Assembly: GCA_002328465.1 (NCBI GenBank)
Contig: DCUE01000065.1
Span: 143 to 25,680 of the forward strand
DNA from: Candidatus Dojkabacteria bacterium UBA2222
GTDB taxonomy: Bacteria; Patescibacteriota; Dojkabacteria; SC72
DNA length: 25,538 nt
Direction of reading: 5' to 3'
The notes under the pieces were generated by a model. The model saw only the letters and a program-made list of their open reading frames with translations, was not told the origin of the DNA and did no database searches. Both the position numbers and the translations under genes were made by a program. Below are positions 22,396 to 25,538 of this stretch, in pieces. Positions within the stretch are counted from its first letter, which is position 1, and every line of letters starts with the position of its first letter.

Positions 22396-22953
22396 ATGTT
22401 AAAAACGAAAGATCAAACAAAATCAATAAACTTCTTACAACCAGTGGGAAGTTCAGATGGCGTACTTCAGACTTCATTCGCATGGTTGACTACAATTGGG
22501 AAGACAATTCTTATTGTAGTGCAAGCGATTGTATTATTTGCCTTTGCGTATAGGTTGATTAAAGATGGTAGGAATAATGATTTAACAACAGAGATAAATG
22601 CTCAGGTTAAGGTTTTGGAAAACGAGACGTGGAAAAAGAATGTTATCAAATATGAGAATCTACAAACACTTTTGGGAGATATTAAAGAAATTAAGGAGGG
22701 TCAAGATTTGAACTCGAATTTAATTTCAGAAATACTTAATGGTATTCCTCTGACATTGAATGTTGAGAGTATTTCTATTAATAATGGTAGAGTTAATTTG
22801 GCTCTTACGACTACAGATTTCAAAGCATTGAGAGATTATGAAGATTCTTTGAAGAACAACGCTTCGTATTCGGATGTCAAAGTAAACATATCGTTACAGG
22901 GCGAGGAATATGAGATATCTTTAACATTTAATGTTGTAAAAGGAAATAAATAG
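22396..22953 (+). CDS. pilN: PilN-like type IV pilus assembly protein
   Basis: Bitopic inner-membrane protein of the pilus alignment complex, expected to bind a PilM-type ATPase through its cytoplasmic N-terminus and pair with PilO. From ATG 22396 it has 185 residues. A short N-terminus carries SINFLQP, comparable to the conserved INLLP motif through which PilN docks on PilM. One membrane helix follows (about 35-55, TIGKTILIVVQAIVLFAFAY), then a coiled-coil segment (about 60-105), and a C-terminal ferredoxin-like domain with LNVESISINNGRVNLALTTT. The open frame continues upstream to 22279, but the added residues overlap the metG 5' end and look non-coding. Its stop is followed at once by the pilO ATG. 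Confidence 0.82.
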   Translation: MLKTKDQTKSINFLQPVGSSDGVLQTSFAWLTTIGKTILIVVQAIVLFAFAYRLIKDGRNNDLTTEINAQVKVLENETWKKNVIKYENLQTLLGDIKEIKEGQDLNSNLISEILNGIPLTLNVESISINNGRVNLALTTTDFKALRDYEDSLKNNASYSDVKVNISLQGEEYEISLTFNVVKGNK

Positions 22954-23583
22954 ATGGGAACCTTAGAGAGCAGTGCAAGAAAAGTAGAATATGTAAAAAT
23001 GGTAAAACGTGGCCCAGACAAAAAGGGCGAAATGATTTTTACCGGATTAACATACATTGTAACAATTTTACTCATTGTTTTTGCAGTAGTTCCTACATTT
23101 AAGACGGTTCAAAATATAGAGAAAGAGATAAAGAAAAAAGAACAGGTATCAGCAGCATTGAAGGATAAGTTGAATGCCTTAACTAGTCTTGATGGACAAT
23201 ATAATAATAATAAGGAGACTTTTAATGATTTAACATTGATATTCCCTACCTCTCAAAACTTTAGTCTTCTTTTGGCAAATATGGATGCAATCGTTACAAG
23301 GCAGAGTTTTGTTTTACGAAATATTGGATTCTCAGATTATAAAAAGAGCAAGTATGATGAGACTGAATTAAAAGTTCTAGCTCTAAAACCGTACTCTGTT
23401 AGATTGTCAGTAACAGGTAGTAGGATAAATCTTATTAACTTCCTTAAGGAATTAGAAGCCCTACCAATGTATCCTGTAATCGAAGGAATCTCTTACAGTA
23501 GTGAAGTTGATGATAAGGGAAATACAGATTATTCCTTATCTCTTCGGGTGTATCTAATTGAAAATGTAAACTTTTATGATTAA
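22954..23583 (+). CDS. pilO: PilO-like type IV pilus assembly protein
   Basis: Partner of PilN in the inner-membrane pilus subcomplex. The 209-residue protein has a charged cytoplasmic N-terminus (1-30), one membrane helix (about 27-48, FTGLTYIVTILLIVFAVVPTF), and a coiled coil (50-90, VQNIEKEIKKKEQVSAAL). A C-terminal ferredoxin-like domain follows with LIFPTSQNFSLLLANMDAI and the typical VTGSRINLINFLKELEALP segment. The gene abuts pilN with no gap (TAG ATG). A weak AAAGGAAAT lies upstream. Assignment rests on order and domain style; sequence identity is low in this family. Confidence 0.85.
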   Translation: MGTLESSARKVEYVKMVKRGPDKKGEMIFTGLTYIVTILLIVFAVVPTFKTVQNIEKEIKKKEQVSAALKDKLNALTSLDGQYNNNKETFNDLTLIFPTSQNFSLLLANMDAIVTRQSFVLRNIGFSDYKKSKYDETELKVLALKPYSVRLSVTGSRINLINFLKELEALPMYPVIEGISYSSEVDDKGNTDYSLSLRVYLIENVNFYD

Positions 23584-23588
23584 TACTT

Positions 23589-23828
23589 ATGGAGGTCTTT
23601 AGAAGATATTTTGTAGTAATACTGTTATCTATAATAATAGCCATAGTATGGGGTGGTGTCCTTATTTTCTCGAAAGAATCTTTCTCGACCTTAAATCCAA
23701 ATGCTGAAACATATACAAAACCATTAAGTCCCAAATTTGATGAGGAAATCTTAGATGCGGTTTCAGAGAGAATTCAAAATGGCTTTGCTATACAACCAAG
23801 CTCCTTCTTTGAGATGACAAAGGACTAA
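23589..23828 (+). CDS. Small single-pass protein in the pilNO operon
   Basis: Unrecognised 79-residue protein: a short cytoplasmic N-terminus MEVFRRY, one membrane helix (about 8-28, FVVILLSIIIAIVWGGVLIFS), then a soluble exported part rich in Pro/Ser/Glu (SFSTLNPNAETYTKPL...FEEI-type helix). It starts 5 bases after pilO, so it is almost certainly cotranscribed. By position it could replace PilP as a third member of the alignment complex, but there is no lipobox or PilP-like sequence. Its stop overlaps the convergent rpoD stop by 3 bases (CTAA). Confidence 0.8.
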   Translation: MEVFRRYFVVILLSIIIAIVWGGVLIFSKESFSTLNPNAETYTKPLSPKFDEEILDAVSERIQNGFAIQPSSFFEMTKD

Positions 23829-24913
23829 ATATCAATATAGTCATCTAATTTCTTTTCAGAAGATTTCTCTTTTAATTTCTTTAATGCTTTCGCTTCTATT
23901 TGTCTTATTCTTTCTCTAGTTACTCCAAATTCTCTTCCAACCTCTTCAAGTGTTCTTGTTACACCGTCTGTTAGTCCAAATCTTAATGAAAGGACTCTTC
24001 TTTCTCTATCTTGTAAAGAATCTAAGATATCCTTTAATTGATTCTTTAGATATTCAGAGGTAGCAAAATCCTCTGGGCTTTGGGACCATTCATCTGGCAA
24101 GATATCTTGTAATTTACTATCCTTCTCGTCTCCTATTGGAGTAGCCAAAGAGGATGGATTCTGTTTAATTTTTCTAATCTCCGCTATCTTCTCTAATTCA
24201 ATATCCATTTCCTTTGCAATCTCTTCATCTGTTGGTTGTCTTCCTAACCTTGTTGTCAAAGTACCATTTACCTTATTAAACTTGTTTATAGTTTCTATCA
24301 TGTGTACAGGTACTCTGATTGTTCTAGCCTGATCTGCAATTGCCCTAGTAATTGCTTGTCTAATCCACCATGTTGCATAGGTAGAGAATTTAAAACCTTT
24401 ATGGTAATCGAATTTTTCTACTGCCCTCATTAAACCGATATTGCCCTCTTGAATTAGATCTAGAAGCTCTAATCCACTCTTACTGTACTTTTTGGCGATG
24501 CTTACAACTAATCTAAGATTTGCAGTTATTAATAACTGTCCAGCCTCTTTATCCCCATTCTCAATTCTTTTTGCAAGTATTACCTCTTCTTCTGCTGTTA
24601 ATAGGGGGATTTTACCTATCTCATATAAATATGATCTAATAGCATCTGTAGATAGACTAGATTGAATAGTTTTTAGTATTCGAATTTTCTTTTCAAGTGT
24701 TAGCTCCTCGCTATCTGTAACAATATCCTCCTCTGGTTCTAATACTTCTACATCATTTTCCTGTAACTCTTTAAAAATATCATCTAAGAGAACGATATCC
24801 TCTTCTATAGTAGGGAAAACCTCTAAGATATCTTCTTGAGAAAGAAATCCTTGCTCTTTTCCTTTTTTAACTAATTCTTGGATATGTTTTGCCTTATTTG
24901 AGGAATTACTCAT
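23825..24913 (-). CDS. rpoD: Primary RNA polymerase sigma factor RpoD/SigA
   Basis: Vegetative sigma-70 factor. The 362-residue protein has an acidic N-terminal part (1-85) resembling a reduced region 1.1, then region 1.2 (STDAIRSYLYEIGKIPLLT, 88-106). Region 2 follows, with LLDLIQEGNIGLMRAVEKFDY and the -10-melting KFSTYATWWIRQAI (175-188). Region 3.0 is RTIRVPVHMIETINK (197-211) with His204 and Glu207, equivalents of the residues that read the TG of extended -10 boxes. Region 4.2 (TRTLEEVGREFGVTRERIRQIEAKAL) reads -35. This fits the many TGnTATAAT promoters seen here. Its own ATG is separated by 25 bases from the divergent zinc-ribbon ATG, and CATAAT ends 5 bases before its start. Confidence 0.98.
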   Translation of the reverse strand: MSNSSNKAKHIQELVKKGKEQGFLSQEDILEVFPTIEEDIVLLDDIFKELQENDVEVLEPEEDIVTDSEELTLEKKIRILKTIQSSLSTDAIRSYLYEIGKIPLLTAEEEVILAKRIENGDKEAGQLLITANLRLVVSIAKKYSKSGLELLDLIQEGNIGLMRAVEKFDYHKGFKFSTYATWWIRQAITRAIADQARTIRVPVHMIETINKFNKVNGTLTTRLGRQPTDEEIAKEMDIELEKIAEIRKIKQNPSSLATPIGDEKDSKLQDILPDEWSQSPEDFATSEYLKNQLKDILDSLQDRERRVLSLRFGLTDGVTRTLEEVGREFGVTRERIRQIEAKALKKLKEKSSEKKLDDYIDI

Positions 24914-24918
24914 TATTT

Positions 24919-24924
24919 ATTATG
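24919..24924 (-). promoter_or_regulatory. Possible -10 box of rpoD (leaderless)
   Basis: CATAAT on the minus strand, five bases before the rpoD ATG; transcription would start at the ATG. It overlaps the divergent promoter, so the two start sites may compete. One mismatch to TATAAT. Confidence 0.35.
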
Positions 24925-24931
24925 GTATAAT
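24923..24931 (+). promoter_or_regulatory. Extended -10 promoter of the zinc-ribbon gene (leaderless)
   Basis: TGGTATAAT ends 7 bases before the ATG at 24939. With standard spacing the start site falls on or one base before the ATG. Confidence 0.65.
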
Positions 24932-24938
24932 TTAATAT

Positions 24939-25283
24939 ATGGTAAAGTCTTTTAATAAAAATAATTTAGATGAGAAGAAGCAATTCTTTATTGATACTAT
25001 TGCTAAATTTTGCGATAAATGTGGTAATCCTTATTCTAGGAGTGATTTAGAAATAATACAGGACACAAATATATCGAGTATTATACACTTCTCTTGCGTA
25101 AATTGTAAATCAAATCATATTGCAACTTTCTTTAAACCAATTGGAATAAGCAATAGGATGCCGATTAACACAGACTTGAATGTAGAGGAAATAGGGAAAT
25201 TCTCTTCAATGAAAGAGACTTCTGTAGAGGAGATTCTCGATCTTTATCTTTATTTAAAGGAGCAGGAGAAAGTAGTTCTTTAA
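24939..25283 (+). CDS. Hypothetical zinc-ribbon protein
   Basis: Unrecognised 114-residue cytoplasmic protein with two CxxC knuckles, CDKC (25-28) and CVNC (53-56), 24 residues apart, forming a probable zinc ribbon. The rest is mostly helical and charged; the C-terminus ends with VEEILDLYLYLKEQEK, a possible coiled coil or protein-binding helix. It has no HTH or nuclease motif. It diverges from rpoD with overlapping promoters, so a regulatory or transcription-linked role is imaginable but unproven. Its TAA abuts the stop of the convergent partial gene. Confidence 0.75.
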   Translation: MVKSFNKNNLDEKKQFFIDTIAKFCDKCGNPYSRSDLEIIQDTNISSIIHFSCVNCKSNHIATFFKPIGISNRMPINTDLNVEEIGKFSSMKETSVEEILDLYLYLKEQEKVVL

Positions 25284-25538
25284 CTATCTCTGCCACGAGA
25301 TATAGAATTCTTGATCTGAGGAAAGCTCAAAACGTCTGTTCACATTATTCTCAATCCTTGTTAGACCCTCATTGCTTTCAATAACCCAAGCCTCTGGATA
25401 ATTTATTGATAAATTATATGAATCTTTCCTACTACCAGGCTGTTTATATATATCTAGGTACATTTCATAATGGGAGTCAGCTTTTATCAATACGAAATTA
25501 GAGGTATTAGAATCCTTGATAACACGATATTTGATTTC
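25284..25538 (-). CDS. C-terminal part of an unidentified protein (DUF4012-like?), cut by the window edge
   Basis: The minus-strand frame is open from its TAG at 25284 to the end of the window, so only the last 84 residues are seen; the in-frame TTG near 25490 is not a convincing start. The visible segment includes YEMYLDIYKQPGSRKDSYNLSINYPEAWVIE, and ends in ...DQEFYISWQR. The KQPG followed by alternating beta-type hydrophobic residues and a Pro resembles the C-terminal region of the large extracytoplasmic DUF4012 proteins common in Patescibacteria. This is a weak, pattern-based suggestion. It converges directly on the zinc-ribbon gene with no spacer. Confidence 0.6.
   Translation of the reverse strand, partial: EIKYRVIKDSNTSNFVLIKADSHYEMYLDIYKQPGSRKDSYNLSINYPEAWVIESNEGLTRIENNVNRRFELSSDQEFYISWQR

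Noticed and set aside
1..25538. CRISPR arrays, insertion sequences, prophage or toxin-antitoxin genes
   Set aside because: No regularly spaced repeats, transposase motifs or phage-like genes were seen; the baseplate J-like label does not imply a phage here.
1..25538. Alternative genetic code (UGA as glycine, as in Gracilibacteria)
   Set aside because: Core genes read without internal TGA, and one gene ends with TGA at 4541 close to the next start.

Overview
The window is an AT-rich, gene-dense bacterial chromosome segment that contains the replication-origin neighbourhood. Gene content and protein style point to the Candidate Phyla Radiation (Patescibacteria): a core-gene set with very short spacers, several interlocking gene ends, RNase J, a ValRS and a MetRS that are both short for their families, type IV pilus-like PilN/PilO and pseudopilin-like proteins, and an FtsA/PilM-like ATPase paired with a single-pass protein of the type usually labelled baseplate J-like in these phyla. 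A Dojkabacteria/Microgenomates-like lineage is a guess; no 16S rRNA gene is present to test it. The standard code with TAA, TAG and TGA stops fits all genes seen.

Layout. 37-4951, minus strand: GH1 beta-glucosidase, SpoU methyltransferase, orphan MASE3-like membrane sensor and pseudopilin-like protein (one tight cluster), tRNA-Ser(CGA), then two hypothetical membrane proteins. 4984-5703, plus strand: OmpR-type response regulator with a degenerate receiver, overlapping the end of dnaN. 5648-8669, minus strand: dnaN, the probable oriC (about 430 bp, three perfect TTATCAACA boxes and ATGTGTA repeats), and dnaA. 8947-11144, plus strand: rpmH-rnpA-yidD-yidC-khpB. 11284-17918, minus strand: a membrane protein, a cation/Ca2+ exchanger, tRNA-Ser(GGA), tRNA-Arg(TCT), the baseplate J-like/FtsA-like gene pair, and RNase J. 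18038-20278: valS (plus). 20276-20524: a self-contained minus-strand small-gene unit. 20554-22293: metG (minus). 22396-23828: pilN-pilO-small membrane protein (plus). 23825-24913: rpoD (minus). 24939-25283: zinc-ribbon protein (plus). The right edge holds the C-terminal end of a gene on the minus strand.

Expression signals stand out. Almost no gene has a Shine-Dalgarno (SD) sequence. Several have an extended -10 box (TGATATAAT or TGGTATAAT) ending only 6-8 bases before the ATG, which implies leaderless mRNAs. The sigma factor in the window keeps the region 3.0 residues that read the extended -10. Against this background the small gene between valS and metG is the most unusual item. It encodes a 49-residue lysine-rich protein, is richer in G+C than its surroundings, and has its own promoter, a textbook SD and a hairpin terminator. 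Its coding sequence contains an 18-base perfect complement of the usual bacterial 16S rRNA 3' tail. I regard it as the best candidate for something undescribed here.
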